A stretch of 64,000 nucleotides of DNA from Bordetella parapertussis (GCA_945862985.1 CAMAZF010000003.1:1-64000); one strand, 5' to 3'. Positions 8,709 to 19,463 are shown, counted from the first letter of the stretch. Made by a program: numbers and translations. The notes: generated by a model from the letters alone, not told the origin.

Positions 8709-10432
8709 GGCATCGCATTCCGCTCAAGGATCGGCCCCTCAACCCAGTGGCCCTGAAGCAACTGCTGGATGCAGGACAAGACCCCGTCCTGGCCGAGCTC
8801 TTGGCCCGACGCGGGATTGAGCATCTCGATTCGCTCGACCCCAGCCTCACGAGGCTGCCTCCCCCGGGTTCGCTGCTGCAGGCCGAGCAGGCCTTTGAGT
8901 CGATCAGCCAGGCCATCCTCTCTCATCAGCGATTGCTGATCGTGGGTGACTATGACGCGGACGGTGCAACCGCCACGGCGGTGCTCATGCGCGGCCTCAC
9001 CCGGCTCGGCGCACAGGCCCAGTTTCTGGTGCCCGACCGGATGCGCATGGGCTACGGCCTCACACCGGCTCTGGTCTCTAAGGCCGCAGAATCGTTTGGG
9101 ACACAGCCCCCAGACTGGCTCATCACCGTGGACAACGGCATCTCAAGTATCGAGGGGGTACGCGCTGCACAGGCGCTTGGCATCCAGGTCCTGGTCACCG
9201 ACCATCACCTGCCCGGGCCTGCGCTCCCCGACTGCCTGATCCTGAACCCTCATCAGCCCGGCTGCCCGTTCCCATCCAAGCATCTGGCGGGTGTTGGCGT
9301 TGCGTTCTATCTGGTGATGGGCGTTCGGGCCTGGCTCGCAAGAAAGGCCCCCGAACACTTTCAGGGAGACCCACCCCGCATCGATGACCTGCTCGGGCTG
9401 GTGGCCCTCGGCACCGTGGCCGACTTGGTCAAGCTCGATGACACCAACCGCAGACTGGTTCGACAGGGATTGGCGCGCATTCAACGGCAACAGGCAGGCC
9501 CCGGCATCACGGCCCTGCTCGAGGTCTCGAATCGCGATCCGTCACAGGCGAGCGCCGCAGACCTTGGCTTTGCCCTGGGGCCACGAATCAATGCTGCCGG
9601 CCGGCTCTCGGACATGACCCTGGGCATGCGCTGCCTGATCACCGACGACCCTGAAGAGGCGCGCCGCTTGGCCCATCAGCTCGACCAGCTCAATCAAGAG
9701 CGCAGGCAGTTGCAGGCCGACTCACAAGATCAGGCCCTGCTGCAGCTCTCCGACCTGGCAATAGAGTCGGGACCGTCCGATCGTTACAGCATCGTGCTCA
9801 CCCATCCCGACTGGCACCCGGGGGTGGTGGGCCTGGTGGCCAGTCGCATCAAGGATCGAGTGCACCGCCCGACCCTGGTGTTCGCGGCAGACGATGCCGG
9901 CAAGCTGCGGGGGTCGGGCCGCTCCATCCCGGGTGTTCATTTGCGCGACACCCTGGAGTTCATTCACAGTCACCACGAGGGCCTCATCGAGACCTTTGGT
10001 GGCCACGCGATGGCCGCTGGCCTCACCATTGCACCCTCCGCATTCGAGGCCTTCGCCCAAGCCTTTGAAGGCGCCGTGCGCCAGTTCTGCGACCCCGACC
10101 TGCTCGAGCCAGAGCTCCTCACAGACGGGCCCCTGCTGCCGGCCCATCACCATCCAGCACTGGCCGAACAGATCGAGTCCATGGTCTGGGGCCAGGCCTT
10201 TCCCACACCGGTGTTTCGCAATCGGTTTCAGGTGGGCGCTCAAAAGCGTCTGAAGGACCGGCACCTCAAGCTTGAGCTGCGTCTGGAGGGACGCCCTCAA
10301 CCCCTCGAGGCCATCTGGTTCGATGGCCCGGATCAGCTCGAGGGAGAAGTCGAGCTGGCGTATGAGCTGGGCCTCAACCGCTGGAATGGTCAGACGAGAC
10401 TGCAGCTCTTGATTCGGGCCGCTGCGAGCTGA
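8705..10432 (+). CDS. recJ: RecJ single-stranded-DNA 5'-3' exonuclease
   Basis: This 575-residue DHH-family nuclease acts in RecF-pathway recombination and mismatch and base-excision repair. Motif I is GDYDADGATATAV (about 80-92), then TVDNGISS, the DHH motif VTDHHLPG (about 165-172) and GVGVAFYLV. The DHHA1 part has GFALGPRINAAGRL and later GSGRS.PGVHL and FGGHAMAAGLT. A C-terminal OB-fold region follows. The length equals that of typical proteobacterial RecJ. It is coupled to the rpfE-like gene by an ATGA overlap and is followed by prfB after 35 bp. Confidence 0.96.
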   Translation: MRHRIPLKDRPLNPVALKQLLDAGQDPVLAELLARRGIEHLDSLDPSLTRLPPPGSLLQAEQAFESISQAILSHQRLLIVGDYDADGATATAVLMRGLTRLGAQAQFLVPDRMRMGYGLTPALVSKAAESFGTQPPDWLITVDNGISSIEGVRAAQALGIQVLVTDHHLPGPALPDCLILNPHQPGCPFPSKHLAGVGVAFYLVMGVRAWLARKAPEHFQGDPPRIDDLLGLVALGTVADLVKLDDTNRRLVRQGLARIQRQQAGPGITALLEVSNRDPSQASAADLGFALGPRINAAGRLSDMTLGMRCLITDDPEEARRLAHQLDQLNQERRQLQADSQDQALLQLSDLAIESGPSDRYSIVLTHPDWHPGVVGLVASRIKDRVHRPTLVFAADDAGKLRGSGRSIPGVHLRDTLEFIHSHHEGLIETFGGHAMAAGLTIAPSAFEAFAQAFEGAVRQFCDPDLLEPELLTDGPLLPAHHHPALAEQIESMVWGQAFPTPVFRNRFQVGAQKRLKDRHLKLELRLEGRPQPLEAIWFDGPDQLEGEVELAYELGLNRWNGQTRLQLLIRAAAS

Positions 10433-10467
10433 ACCCTACCCAGGGCCCAGGGTTACAATGGCCGGCT

Positions 10468-11572
10468 ATGGAAGCCGAACAACTCAATCAGATCGAGCAG
10501 TCCCTGCAAGACATGCAGGCCCGTACCACCGACCTTCGGAGGTATCTTTGACTTTGATGAAAAGTCAAAACGCCTGACCGAAGTTCAAACCCTTCTCGAA
10601 GACCCGGCCCTCTGGAATGACCCGAAGCGGGCCCAAGAGATTGGCCGAGAGAAGAAGTCGCTTGAGACCGTGGTGGTCACGCTCTCAGAACTCACCGACG
10701 CACTTCAAGACAGCATCGACCTCTTCGAGATGGCTCGGGAGGAAGACGACTTTGCGACCATCGGCTCGATTGCCGAAGACGCCGAGGCCTTGGGCAAGCG
10801 GCTGGGTGACATCGAGTTTCGCCGGATGTTCTCCAACCCCGCCGACCCCTCCAACTGCTTCATCGACATTCAAGCCGGCGCGGGAGGCACGGAGGCATGT
10901 GACTGGGCCAGCATGCTGCTTCGCCAGTACCTTCGTTACTGTGAGCGCAAGGAGTTCACGGTCGAAGTGCTTGAGGAATCCGAAGGCGATGTGGCCGGCA
11001 TTAAATCTGCCACGCTCAAGGTGACCGGCGACTATGCTTTTGGCTATCTGCGCACAGAGACCGGCGTACACCGCCTGGTGCGCAAGTCCCCCTTTGACTC
11101 CAGTGGTGGTCGTCACACCTCATTTGCCTCGGTCTTTGTGTACCCTGAAGTGGACGACTCGATCGAAATCGAGATCAATCCGGCCGACGTCCGAACCGAC
11201 ACCTTTCGAGCCTCCGGTGCGGGCGGGCAGCACATCAACAAGACCGACTCCGCCGTTCGGCTCACCCACGTACCCTCAGGCATTGTGGTCCAGTGTCAGA
11301 ACGACCGCTCCCAGCATCGCAACCGCGATGAGGCCTGGAAGATGCTGAAGTCCCGTCTCTATGAGCACGAGATGCGACAGCGCATGGCCGAGCAACAGAA
11401 ACTCGAAGACAGCAAGACCGATGTGGGCTGGGGCCACCAGATTCGCAGCTATGTACTGGATCAGAGCCGCATCAAAGACCTTCGCACCAACGTCGAAATC
11501 TCCAACACCCAGAAGGTTCTCGACGGTGACCTCGACGCATTCATTGAAGCCAGCCTCAAGCAAGGCGTTTAA
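10468..11572 (+). CDS. prfB: Peptide chain release factor 2, with programmed +1 frameshift
   Basis: RF2 recognises UGA and UAA stop codons. The gene starts at ATG 10468 and reads 27 codons to CTT, where an in-frame TGA (10549-10551) interrupts it. A +1 shift continues from GAC at 10550 to the stop at 11572, giving about 367 residues, which is the family length. The SPF tripeptide that reads the stop codon is in [14 protein letters not shown], and the peptidyl-hydrolysis GGQ loop is in [16 protein letters not shown]. An annotation that starts at 10670 would miss about 77 residues. It lies between recJ and lysS, with lysS starting 3 bp after the stop. Confidence 0.97.
10537..10552 (+). other. 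prfB: prfB programmed +1 frameshift site
   Basis: The sequence CGG AGG TAT CTT TGA C contains the elements known to drive autoregulatory frameshifting in RF2 genes. They are an internal Shine-Dalgarno-like GGAGG, the slippery CTT codon, then TGA followed by C, a weak termination context. When RF2 is scarce the ribosome pauses at TGA and slips one base forward to read GAC. The arrangement is nearly identical to the classical enterobacterial site. Confidence 0.96.
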
Positions 11573-11575
11573 CCC

Positions 11576-13108
11576 ATGACGGACACTGCACTCCACGCTG
11601 ACGATCAGCAGCCCATCGACGAAAACCAGATCATGGCCGAGCGACGTGCCAAGCTCGCAGCCATTCGCAAGCAACAGCCCAGCGCTTTCCCCAACGATGC
11701 GCATCCCACCCACCGTGCAGCTCACCTCCATGAGCGCTTCGAGTCGCACACCCGCGAGACCCTCGAGTCCGAGCGCGTGGAGGTGCGGGTGGCGGGTCGC
11801 ATCATGCTCAAGCGCGTGCAGGGCAAGGCCAGCTTCATGACCATTCAAGACGCGACCGAGCGCCTTCAGCTCTGGTTCAATGACGAAGGCCTGGGAGCCC
11901 AAGCCCATGAGGCCGCCAAGCACTGGGACCTCGGCGACATCATCGAGGCCCAAGGGGTCTTGTTTAAGACCATGAAGGGCGAACTCTCGGTGCGGTGCGC
12001 GTCACTGCGCCTGCTCTCAAAGAGCATTCGTCCGCTGCCTGACAAGTTCCACGGGCTGCACGACACCGAGACCCGCTACCGACAGCGCTATGTCGACCTC
12101 ATCGTGAATCCCGAGTCCCGCCGCGTCTTCCTCAGCCGCTCCAAGGCCCTGTCTGCGCTGAGGCAGGTCATGGTCGAGCACGGTTTTCTGGAGGTCGAGA
12201 CACCCATGCTCCACCCCATTCCCGGGGGGGCTGCGGCCAAACCGTTTGTGACCCACCACAACGCCCTAGACCAGGAAATGTTCCTGCGCATCGCGCCTGA
12301 GCTCTACCTCAAGCGCCTGCTGGTCGGTGGCTTCGAGCGGGTCTATGAGGTGAACCGCAATTTCCGTAACGAGGGGCTCAGCCCTCGTCACAACCCCGAG
12401 TTCACCATGATGGAGTTCTACGCGGCCTACACCGACTACCGCTGGGTCATGGACTACACCGAAACGGTTTTGCGTGAAGTGGCGATCGCCGTCACGGGCT
12501 CAGCGGTGCTCAGCTACAACGGAAAGACAGTCGATCTGGAGCAGCCCTTCGAGCGACTCACCACGGTTCAGGCCATTGCGCGCCACGCGCCGGAGATCCC
12601 TGCCCATGAGCTCGAGTCCGTAGAGAGCCTTCGATCCCGACTCAAGAGCCTTGGCGCGGCCGTGGATAAGGCCCCACTGGCGGGAGCCGGACTGGGCGCG
12701 CTCCAGTTGGCGCTCTTTGAGGAAGTGGCCGAGAGCAAGCTCTGGAACCCCACCTTCATCATTGACTATCCCGTTGAGGTCTCTCCACTCGCTCGGGCAT
12801 CGGACACCAGAGAGGGCATCACGGAGCGCTTTGAGCTCTTCATCACGGGACGTGAGATTGCCAATGGATTCTCCGAGCTCAACGACCCAGAGGACCAGGC
12901 CGCGCGTTTTCAGGCTCAGGTCCAGGCCAAAGAGGCGGGCGACGAAGAGGCCATGTTCTTCGATGCCGACTACATTCGTGCGCTGGAGTACGGCATGCCG
13001 CCCGCCGGCGGCTGCGGCATCGGGATTGACCGTCTGGTGATGCTGCTCACCGACAGCCCCAGTATTCGGGACGTGATTCTCTTTCCGGCCCTGCGTCGAG
13101 AAGACTAG
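11576..13108 (+). CDS. lysS: Lysyl-tRNA synthetase, class II
   Basis: This 510-residue class II synthetase charges tRNA-Lys. An N-terminal OB-fold anticodon-binding domain (about 60-165, with [18 protein letters not shown]) is followed by the class II core. Motif 1 lies near [21 protein letters not shown], motif 2 is [15 protein letters not shown], and motif 3 is in [16 protein letters not shown] at the C terminus. It starts 3 bp after prfB, as in the rpfE/recJ/prfB/lysS string of xanthomonads. The stop shares 4 bp (CTAG) with the convergent rmuC stop. Confidence 0.97.
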   Translation: MTDTALHADDQQPIDENQIMAERRAKLAAIRKQQPSAFPNDAHPTHRAAHLHERFESHTRETLESERVEVRVAGRIMLKRVQGKASFMTIQDATERLQLWFNDEGLGAQAHEAAKHWDLGDIIEAQGVLFKTMKGELSVRCASLRLLSKSIRPLPDKFHGLHDTETRYRQRYVDLIVNPESRRVFLSRSKALSALRQVMVEHGFLEVETPMLHPIPGGAAAKPFVTHHNALDQEMFLRIAPELYLKRLLVGGFERVYEVNRNFRNEGLSPRHNPEFTMMEFYAAYTDYRWVMDYTETVLREVAIAVTGSAVLSYNGKTVDLEQPFERLTTVQAIARHAPEIPAHELESVESLRSRLKSLGAAVDKAPLAGAGLGALQLALFEEVAESKLWNPTFIIDYPVEVSPLARASDTREGITERFELFITGREIANGFSELNDPEDQAARFQAQVQAKEAGDEEAMFFDADYIRALEYGMPPAGGCGIGIDRLVMLLTDSPSIRDVILFPALRRED

Positions 13109-14247
13109 CTCGCGTCGTCCTCGTCGGCCTGTGCCTTCTTCGCGAGCGAGGCCGGCAGGGACTTGCTGGGTGTCACCCCCAGGTCTCTCAGCTTCTCGCT
13201 CCGTCGCACGAGGTTTCCTTTGCCGGTGCTGAGCTTACTCATGGCCCCTTGATAGTCATCATTGGCCTGCTTGAGGCGATCACCCAAGGACTGGAGATCG
13301 CCCACAAAGCCCACGAACTTGTCGTAGAGCTCGGCGCCCTGCTTGGCAATGAGCTGCGCGTTCTCGGTCTGTGCCTCTTGACGCCAGAGGTGGGCCACTG
13401 TGCGCACCACAAAGAGCAGTGTGGAGGGGCTCACCAGCAGCACGTTGCGCTTCCAGGCATCCATGAAGAGGTCTTTGTCATGGCTGACGGCCATCATGAA
13501 GGCTGGCTCGACGGGCACAAACATCAAGACAAAGTCGAGGCCACTCACGCCATGCAGGGACTGGTAGTTCTTCTCAGACAGGCCCTTCATGTGGGCGCGA
13601 ATCGACTGCAGATGGGTCTTGAGCGCCACGTCACGGGCGTGCTCCGTGTCGGCGCAAACGGCCTGCTCATAGGCTGAGAGCGAGACCTTGGAGTCCACCA
13701 CCAGGCAGCGCTGCTCGGGCAGGCGAATGATCACATCTGGCTGAAGGCGCCGGCCGTCGCTCTGGGTGTGGCTCTCTTGAACCACATACTCTTCGCCCTT
13801 GCGAAGGCCCGAAGCCTCCAGCACACGCTCGAGCACCAGCTCGCCCCAGTTGCCTTGGGCCTTATTTGATCCCTTGAGGGCCGAGGTGAGGCTCTTGGCT
13901 TCCTCACTCACCTGCTGATTGAGCGCCATCAGCTGACGCACCTGCTCGGCCAGGGCGGAACGATCCTTTCCCTCCTGGACATAGACCTCTTCGACCTTGC
14001 CTTTGAACTCGCGAATCTGCTGCTGCAAAGGCGTGAGCATCTGCTCTAGGTTCAGCTGGTTCTGGGCAGTGAAACGCTTGGACTTGTCTTCGAGAATGTC
14101 GTTGGCAATGACCTTGAACTCGTTGGTCAGCGCAGCTCGCTCGGCCTCTAACTGCACACGCGAGAGCTTCTGACTATAGGTGTGCCCCAGCCATGCCCCC
14201 ACCCCGAGTCCGAGCAGCAAGACCAGGGTCAGAACCAGGGGCTCCAT
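13105..14247 (-). CDS. rmuC: RmuC-family DNA recombination protein
   Basis: This 380-residue RmuC homologue is a family linked to limiting inversion events at short repeats and containing a nuclease-like fold. An N-terminal membrane anchor ([21 protein letters not shown]) is followed by a predicted coiled coil (about 25-110, with many Glu/Gln/Leu) and the core. Core motifs include [40 protein letters not shown] and [13 protein letters not shown]. The start codon overlaps the ferredoxin stop (TGATG). It is therefore the last gene of the isc-side transcript, which is an unusual partner for that operon and probably reflects read-through only. Confidence 0.9.
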   Translation of the reverse strand: MEPLVLTLVLLLGLGVGAWLGHTYSQKLSRVQLEAERAALTNEFKVIANDILEDKSKRFTAQNQLNLEQMLTPLQQQIREFKGKVEEVYVQEGKDRSALAEQVRQLMALNQQVSEEAKSLTSALKGSNKAQGNWGELVLERVLEASGLRKGEEYVVQESHTQSDGRRLQPDVIIRLPEQRCLVVDSKVSLSAYEQAVCADTEHARDVALKTHLQSIRAHMKGLSEKNYQSLHGVSGLDFVLMFVPVEPAFMMAVSHDKDLFMDAWKRNVLLVSPSTLLFVVRTVAHLWRQEAQTENAQLIAKQGAELYDKFVGFVGDLQSLGDRLKQANDDYQGAMSKLSTGKGNLVRRSEKLRDLGVTPSKSLPASLAKKAQADEDDAS

Positions 14248-14585
14248 CAGTGATGCTCTCTCGCGTGGTTGATGGTGTAGCGAGGGATTTCAACCACCAG
14301 GTCTTGATCGGCCACCGCCACCTGGCAGGACAATCTGGATTGGGCGGAGAGCCCCCAGGCACGATCGAGCAGATCCTCCTCATCCTCCTCGGCCGCCTCA
14401 AGGGATTGAAAGCCCTCTCGAACAATCACGTGGCAGGTGGTACAGGCGCGGCTCATTTCGCAGGCATGTTCAATCTCAATGCCATGGCTGAGCAAGGCGC
14501 GACAGAGGTTGTCGCCGGGGGCGGCAGCGAAACTGGTCCCCTCGGGACAGAGGTCGACATGCGGAAGAATGCGAATGGTGGGCAT
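14247..14585 (-). CDS. fdx: ISC-system [2Fe-2S] ferredoxin
   Basis: This 112-residue adrenodoxin-type ferredoxin supplies electrons for iron-sulfur cluster assembly on IscU. The four cluster ligands are visible at Cys42, Cys48, Cys51 (CEMSRACTTC) and Cys87 (RLSCQVAV). This is the spacing of the enterobacterial Fdx. The conserved acidic stretch EEDEEDLLD follows. It lies 17 bp downstream of hscA at the end of the isc operon. Its stop overlaps the rmuC start. Confidence 0.96.
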   Translation of the reverse strand: MPTIRILPHVDLCPEGTSFAAAPGDNLCRALLSHGIEIEHACEMSRACTTCHVIVREGFQSLEAAEEDEEDLLDRAWGLSAQSRLSCQVAVADQDLVVEIPRYTINHAREHH

Positions 14586-14602
14586 GATGAAATCGGGTTC
14601 GG

Positions 14603-16483
14603 TTAGAGCTGATCGATGGAGTGGCCGCGCAGGGCGGAGGCCACCGCACGGTCCATCCGCCGTTCGGCAAAGGGTTCCGAGGCCTGAGAGACGCGGGCGA
14701 GCATGGCTCGAATGGCCTCGAGGTCCTGACCGCCACAGATGGCTCTGGCCTCTGACATCACCTGATCGAGACCTGATCGTTCTGCTTCACTCAGAAGATC
14801 TCCATCTTGCTCGAGGGCAGCGCCCAGTCCCATGAGCAGCTGCTCAAGCTCTACCTGTTGTTCGCGCAGAGCCCTCGCGTGTAGATCATCTTTCGCATGG
14901 GCGAAGGCGTCTTGCAGCATCTGGGCGACCTGATCATCGGAGAGCCCATAAGAGGGCTTCACCTGAACGGAAGCCTGAACTCCCGTGCTCTGTTCTTCAG
15001 CCAACACCGAGAGCAGGCCATCGGCATCGACCTGGAAGGTCACCTGAATGCGGGCAGCCCCCGCCACCATGGCGGGAATGCCGCGCAGCTCAAATCGAGC
15101 CAGAGATCGGCACTCGCTCACCAGCTCACGTTCGCCCTGAACCACGTGGATGGCCATGGCGGTCTGACCATCTTGGTAGGTGGTAAAGGTCTGAGCTCGC
15201 GCCACGGGGATGGGCGTGTTTCGAGGAATCACCTTCTCGGAAAGCCCGCCCATGGTCTCGAGTCCAAGACTCAGCGGAAGCACATCCAGCAAGAGCCAAT
15301 CGTCACCATCGGCCCGATGGCCTGCCAGCAGACTGGCTTGCAGTGAGGCCCCCAGGGCGACGACCTCATCGGGGTGGATGTCTGCGTGAGGGGTTTTCCC
15401 AAAGAACTGTGTCACCGCCATGCGTAAGGCCTGGAGCCGAGTGGAGCCGCCCACCAGGACCACCCCCTCAATGTCGCTGCGTTGAATGCGCGCGTCGTGA
15501 ATGGCCTGTTCGCACACGCTTAACGTGCGGTCAATCAGGGGCTGAGCAAGGCTGGCGAGCGCTGCAGCGTCGAGCAGCGCCAGAGGGCGAGTTCCATCCT
15601 CACGCACCCAGACATCGCTCACCTTCGCCTGCGGACCGCCCTCTGAGAGCTGCTCCTTCAGGCGACGGGCAAGCGCCAATAGCCGGCGCCACTCACCGGC
15701 GGAGAGGGCATCACGGTTCATGCCCCAGCCCGAGAGCCAGAATTCCGCAATGGACTCATCGAGATCGTCGCCACCGAGCTCGGAGTCCCCTCCTGTGGCC
15801 ACCACCTCAAAGACACCCTGCTTCAATCGAAGCAGAGAGAGATCGAAGGTTCCGCCACCCAGGTCATAGACGGCATAAAGCCCCTCCCGCCCAGATTCAA
15901 GGCCGTAGGCCAGTGCGGCCGCGGTGGGCTCGTTGAGCAGACGCAGGACATGCAGCCCTGCGAGGGCAGCAGCATCTTTGGTGGCCTGCCGTTGAGCATC
16001 GTCAAAGTAAGCCGGAACGGTGATGACTGCCCCCACCAGGGAATCGCCAAGCGCCTCCTCCGCACGCACGCGAAGCACCCGAAGGATGTCGGCTGAGACC
16101 TCCACAGGACTCTTGGCCCCAGCATCGGTCAGCAGGCGAACCACCCCATCTTGACCACTGGCCTCTAGGCGATAGGGCACTCTCAGGCGTTGGGCATCCT
16201 GCAGCCCACGACCCATCAAGCGCTTCACAGAGGCAATCGTGTTGTGCGGGTCCTCGCTGGCGGCGGACAGCGCATCGTGACCCACCTCAGGCGACTGGCC
16301 TGCGCAGTAGCGAACCACGGACGGCAGGAGCCTGCGGCCCGCCAGGTCCGCCAGGACCTCGGGCTGCCCCGAGCGCACGGCAGCCACCAGAGAATGCGTG
16401 GTGCCAAGGTCGATGCCAACCGCAAACCGACGCTGATGAGGCGCGGTGGACTGGCCGGGTTCTGCAATCTGAAGCAGGGCCAT
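14603..16483 (-). CDS. hscA: HscA, Hsp70-type chaperone for Fe-S cluster transfer
   Basis: This 626-residue specialised DnaK-family ATPase binds the LPPVK motif of IscU and, with HscB, promotes cluster release. The nucleotide-binding domain has [12 protein letters not shown] (about 24-35), [28 protein letters not shown] and [14 protein letters not shown]. The substrate-binding domain starts near [15 protein letters not shown] helical lid closes the protein. Length and lack of a DnaK-type C-terminal tail fit HscA. The start codon overlaps the hscB stop (TAATG). Confidence 0.97.
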   Translation of the reverse strand: MALLQIAEPGQSTAPHQRRFAVGIDLGTTHSLVAAVRSGQPEVLADLAGRRLLPSVVRYCAGQSPEVGHDALSAASEDPHNTIASVKRLMGRGLQDAQRLRVPYRLEASGQDGVVRLLTDAGAKSPVEVSADILRVLRVRAEEALGDSLVGAVITVPAYFDDAQRQATKDAAALAGLHVLRLLNEPTAAALAYGLESGREGLYAVYDLGGGTFDLSLLRLKQGVFEVVATGGDSELGGDDLDESIAEFWLSGWGMNRDALSAGEWRRLLALARRLKEQLSEGGPQAKVSDVWVREDGTRPLALLDAAALASLAQPLIDRTLSVCEQAIHDARIQRSDIEGVVLVGGSTRLQALRMAVTQFFGKTPHADIHPDEVVALGASLQASLLAGHRADGDDWLLLDVLPLSLGLETMGGLSEKVIPRNTPIPVARAQTFTTYQDGQTAMAIHVVQGERELVSECRSLARFELRGIPAMVAGAARIQVTFQVDADGLLSVLAEEQSTGVQASVQVKPSYGLSDDQVAQMLQDAFAHAKDDLHARALREQQVELEQLLMGLGAALEQDGDLLSEAERSGLDQVMSEARAICGGQDLEAIRAMLARVSQASEPFAERRMDRAVASALRGHSIDQL

Positions 16484-17010
16484 TACCGCAACTCCTCGCT
16501 GAATTTCTCAATGAACATCAGGGCGCGCACCTGCGCAGCAGCGGCCGACAAGGCCTCCGGGCTGTCTTGGGACAGAAGCGATGCAAGCCGATCGAGGCCA
16601 TGGCTTTGCGCATCGGTACAAGCTCCCTTCAGCGTTGCCAACGCCTGATCACGAGCGGCGCCAGTGGCTGCCCGTGCCGACTCCAAAGCCTCTCTCCATT
16701 CCATCTGTTGCTCCAGGAACTCCAGCGGCATACGCGTGTTCTGCTCAGCATCGACCGAGCAGCCTTTGAGCTCCAAGAGGTAGACCGCCCGCTTGAGGGG
16801 TTCGCGAAGGGTCTCGTAGGCCTCATGGATGCGCGTGGACCACTGCAGTGCGAGACGCTTCTGAGCGGAGCCGGCCGAGGCGAATCGGTCAGGATGGACC
16901 ACCGACTGCACGCGCTGCCGCGCACCCTCGAGCTGCTGGAGATCGATCTGGAAGGCAGGGGTCAGACCCAACAATGCGAAGTGATTCTGATCGAGCCTGC
17001 CCGCCTGCAC
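16483..17010 (-). CDS. hscB: HscB (Hsc20) J-domain co-chaperone
   Basis: This J-protein recruits IscU to HscA and stimulates its ATPase. The J domain contains NHFALLGL at the start and the HPD motif in [10 protein letters not shown]; a C-terminal three-helix IscU-binding region follows. A GTG at 17010, 7 bp after the iscA stop, gives 175 residues, close to the usual 171. A longer frame to 17088 would overlap iscA by 71 bp and would add residues the family lacks. The ribosome-binding site is weak, so coupling to iscA translation is likely. Confidence 0.93.
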   Translation of the reverse strand: MQAGRLDQNHFALLGLTPAFQIDLQQLEGARQRVQSVVHPDRFASAGSAQKRLALQWSTRIHEAYETLREPLKRAVYLLELKGCSVDAEQNTRMPLEFLEQQMEWREALESARAATGAARDQALATLKGACTDAQSHGLDRLASLLSQDSPEALSAAAAQVRALMFIEKFSEELR

Positions 17011-17017
17011 GACAGAC

Positions 17018-17341
17018 TCAGACCTGGAAGGATTCACCGCAACCGCACTCGCTCTTGACGTTCGGGTTGTTGAACTTGAAGCCTTCATTCAGCCCCTCTC
17101 GGGCGAAATCGAGCTCCGTTCCATCGATGTAGGGCAGACTCTTTGGGTCTACGAAGACGCACACCCCGTGACTCTCGAACATGGCGTCTTCGGGCACTGC
17201 ATCATCGACGAACTCCAGCTTGTAGGCCAGTCCCGAGCATCCGGTGGTGCGCACACCCAGCCGGACACCAAGCCCCTTACCGCGCTTTTCGATGTAACGG
17301 CTGACGTGCTGAGCAGCCTGTTCAGTGAGAGTGATGGCCAT
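17018..17341 (-). CDS. iscA: IscA, A-type Fe-S carrier
   Basis: This 107-residue A-type carrier delivers clusters, especially [4Fe-4S], to target proteins. The three ligand cysteines are Cys35 ([11 protein letters not shown]), Cys99 and Cys101 (ECGCGESF), exactly the canonical positions. The ATG at 17341 was chosen because [10 protein letters not shown] is the family start; it lies 20 bp inside the end of iscU. Overlap with iscU and near-abutment with hscB show a continuous operon. Confidence 0.97.
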   Translation of the reverse strand: MAITLTEQAAQHVSRYIEKRGKGLGVRLGVRTTGCSGLAYKLEFVDDAVPEDAMFESHGVCVFVDPKSLPYIDGTELDFAREGLNEGFKFNNPNVKSECGCGESFQV

Positions 17342-17714
17342 GCTTGTTCTTGTAATCCTCAATCGCAGCCTTGATGGCGTCTTCGGCCAAAATGGAGCAA
17401 TGGATTTTAACCGGTGGCAAGGCCAGCTCAGAGGCGATCTGGGTGTTCTTGATTTCCATCGCCTGCTCAAGCGTCTTGCCCTTCACCCACTCCGTCACCA
17501 ACGAGGAGGAAGCAATGGCAGAACCGCAGCCGTAGGTCTTAAAACGCGCGTCCTCAATGATTCCCTGCTCGTTCACCTTGATCTGTAGCTTCATCACGTC
17601 GCCACAGGCTGGTGCACCCACCATACCGGTCCCCACCTGAGGATCGTTCTTATCGAGTGCACCCACGTTGCGGGGGTTTTCATAGTGGTCAATGACTTTG
17701 TCGCTATAGGCCAT
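17322..17714 (-). CDS. iscU: IscU, Fe-S cluster scaffold
   Basis: This 130-residue scaffold builds [2Fe-2S] clusters from IscS-derived sulfur. Cluster ligands are Cys37 ([12 protein letters not shown], with Asp39), Cys63 ([11 protein letters not shown]) and Cys106. The HscA recognition motif LPPVK is at 99-103. The C terminus has an extra histidine-rich tail (HGHHSH), common in the family. The start is 15 bp downstream of iscS. Confidence 0.98.
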   Translation of the reverse strand: MAYSDKVIDHYENPRNVGALDKNDPQVGTGMVGAPACGDVMKLQIKVNEQGIIEDARFKTYGCGSAIASSSLVTEWVKGKTLEQAMEIKNTQIASELALPPVKIHCSILAEDAIKAAIEDYKNKHGHHSH

Positions 17715-17729
17715 GTCAATCTCCAGAAA

Positions 17730-18938
17730 TTAGTGTGCTGCCCATTGAATGGTGTTGAGATCGATGCCCTCTTGAACCAGCTCCCAGAGCGGGGACATCT
17801 CGCGCAGCTTCTCGACCTTGTCTTTCATGAGCGCGATGGTGAAATCGACCTCTTCCATGGTGGTGAACCGACCCACCGAAAACCGAATGGAGGAATGCGC
17901 GAGCTCGTCACTTCGGCCAAGCGCGCGAAGCACGTAGGATGGCTCGAGGCTGGCGCTGGTGCAGGCAGACCCGGACGAGACGGCAATGTCTTTCACCGCC
18001 ATCAAGAGGGACTCCCCTTCCACGTAGTTGAAGCTCACGTTCAGGTTGTGGGGGACGCGTTTGCTGAGGTCGCCATTCAAGTAAACCGCTTCCATCTGCG
18101 AGAGCCCAGCCCAGAGACGGTCCCGAAGGGCGCGAATGCGTTCATTCTCGGTGGCCATTTCTTCCTGGGCCAGACGAAACGCCTCTCCCATTCCAACAAT
18201 CTGGTGCGTAGGCAGGGTTCCTGAGCGCATCCCACGCTCGTGGCCGCCGCCGTGGATGAGCGGCTCTAGGCGGACCCGAGGCTTGCGTCGAACAAAGAGA
18301 GCACCAATGCCCTTGGGGCCATAGGTCTTGTGCGCTGAGAAGGACATGAGGTCACACTTCAGCGAGGCCAGATCGATCTCGACCTTGCCTGTGGCTTGGG
18401 CCGCATCCACATGAAAAATGATGCCGCGAGCGCGACAGAGTTCGCCAATGGCTTGGACATCCTGAATCACGCCAATCTCGTTGTTCACGAGCATGACGGA
18501 CACCAGAATGGTGTCGGGGCGAATGGCAGCCTCCAGCGCGGCGAGGTCGATCAGGCCGTTTTCTTGAACATCCATCAACGTGAGCGAGTAGCCTTCGCGC
18601 TCGAGTTCGCGGCAGGTGTCGAGGGTGGCCTTGTGCTCGGTCTTGACCGAAATGATGTGCTGGCCTTTGTCTTTGTAGAAATGCGCAGCACCTTTGATGG
18701 CGAGATTGATGGACTCGGTCGCTCCGGAGGTCCATACCAGCTCTTTCGGGTCACACTTCACCAGATCGGCGACCTGCTGGCGAGCGGCTTCAACAGCCTC
18801 TTCCGCACGCCACCCGAACGCGTGGCTTCTCGAGGCCGGGTTTCCAAAATCCTGTCGGAGGAACGGAAGCATCGCGTCGACCACGCGGGGGTCGATGGGG
18901 GTGGTTGCAGAGTAATCGAGGTAAATCGGGGTGTTCAT
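17730..18938 (-). CDS. iscS: IscS cysteine desulfurase
   Basis: This 402-residue PLP enzyme converts cysteine to alanine and a protein persulfide used for Fe-S clusters, tRNA thiolation and other sulfur transfer. His102 stacks on PLP, the Schiff-base lysine is Lys204 ([10 protein letters not shown]), and the catalytic cysteine is Cys326 in [10 protein letters not shown]. The long catalytic loop and the C-terminal IscU-binding tail are of the group I (IscS) type, not SufS. It is preceded by iscR after 30 bp. Confidence 0.98.
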   Translation of the reverse strand: MNTPIYLDYSATTPIDPRVVDAMLPFLRQDFGNPASRSHAFGWRAEEAVEAARQQVADLVKCDPKELVWTSGATESINLAIKGAAHFYKDKGQHIISVKTEHKATLDTCRELEREGYSLTLMDVQENGLIDLAALEAAIRPDTILVSVMLVNNEIGVIQDVQAIGELCRARGIIFHVDAAQATGKVEIDLASLKCDLMSFSAHKTYGPKGIGALFVRRKPRVRLEPLIHGGGHERGMRSGTLPTHQIVGMGEAFRLAQEEMATENERIRALRDRLWAGLSQMEAVYLNGDLSKRVPHNLNVSFNYVEGESLLMAVKDIAVSSGSACTSASLEPSYVLRALGRSDELAHSSIRFSVGRFTTMEEVDFTIALMKDKVEKLREMSPLWELVQEGIDLNTIQWAAH

Positions 18939-18968
18939 GCCTGGCTGCTTTCGGGCTGGGTGTGCGGC

Positions 18969-19445
18969 TTAGTGCGCGGATTCGCGCTCTTCGTGGAAAA
19001 CCACATGGCGGGTGACGGACTGCTTGGCACCGGCCAGCTTCTGGCGCTGCTCATCCACGAGGTCTTGAAGAGAGATGCCGTCTAGGAAGTCGACCATATG
19101 TCTGTTCAGGCTGGCCCAGAGCTCATGCGTCATGCAGATCTGCTCGTCGTGGCAATTCTGCTTTCCGCCACATTGAGTGGCATCCAGCGGCTCATCGACT
19201 GCATAAATGATGTCGGCGACGGTGATGTCCTTGCCCGCACGAGCCAGCTTGTAGCCTCCGCCCGGTCCGCGCATGGACTCCACCAGCTCGTGCCGGCGCA
19301 GGCGCCCAAAAAGCTGCTCGAGATAAGACAGCGAGATGCGCTGACGTTGGCTGATGGCCGCCAGGGTAACCGGGCCTTTGTCTTGGCGAAGCCCGAGGTC
19401 AATCATGGCGGTGACGGCGAACCGTCCTTTGGTGGTTAGTCTCAT
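18969..19445 (-). CDS. iscR: IscR, Rrf2-family Fe-S sensing regulator
   Basis: This 158-residue regulator represses the isc operon when it carries a [2Fe-2S] cluster and regulates other promoters in its apo form. The winged-helix N terminus MRLTTKGRFAVTAM is typical. The cluster ligands Cys92, Cys98, Cys104 and His107 are all in the canonical positions. The ATG at 19445 has a strong AGGAGG 9 bases upstream; a longer frame to 19526 would cover the operator boxes. Two IscR type-1-like boxes lie just upstream, indicating autoregulation. Confidence 0.97.
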   Translation of the reverse strand: MRLTTKGRFAVTAMIDLGLRQDKGPVTLAAISQRQRISLSYLEQLFGRLRRHELVESMRGPGGGYKLARAGKDITVADIIYAVDEPLDATQCGGKQNCHDEQICMTHELWASLNRHMVDFLDGISLQDLVDEQRQKLAGAKQSVTRHVVFHEERESAH

Positions 19446-19463
19446 CTGTAAGCCTCCTGAGGA

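Noticed and set aside
10468-10551. prfB as a pseudogene because of the early TGA.
   Set aside because: The GGAGG, CTT and TGA-C elements and the intact downstream frame identify the known programmed frameshift of RF2 genes.
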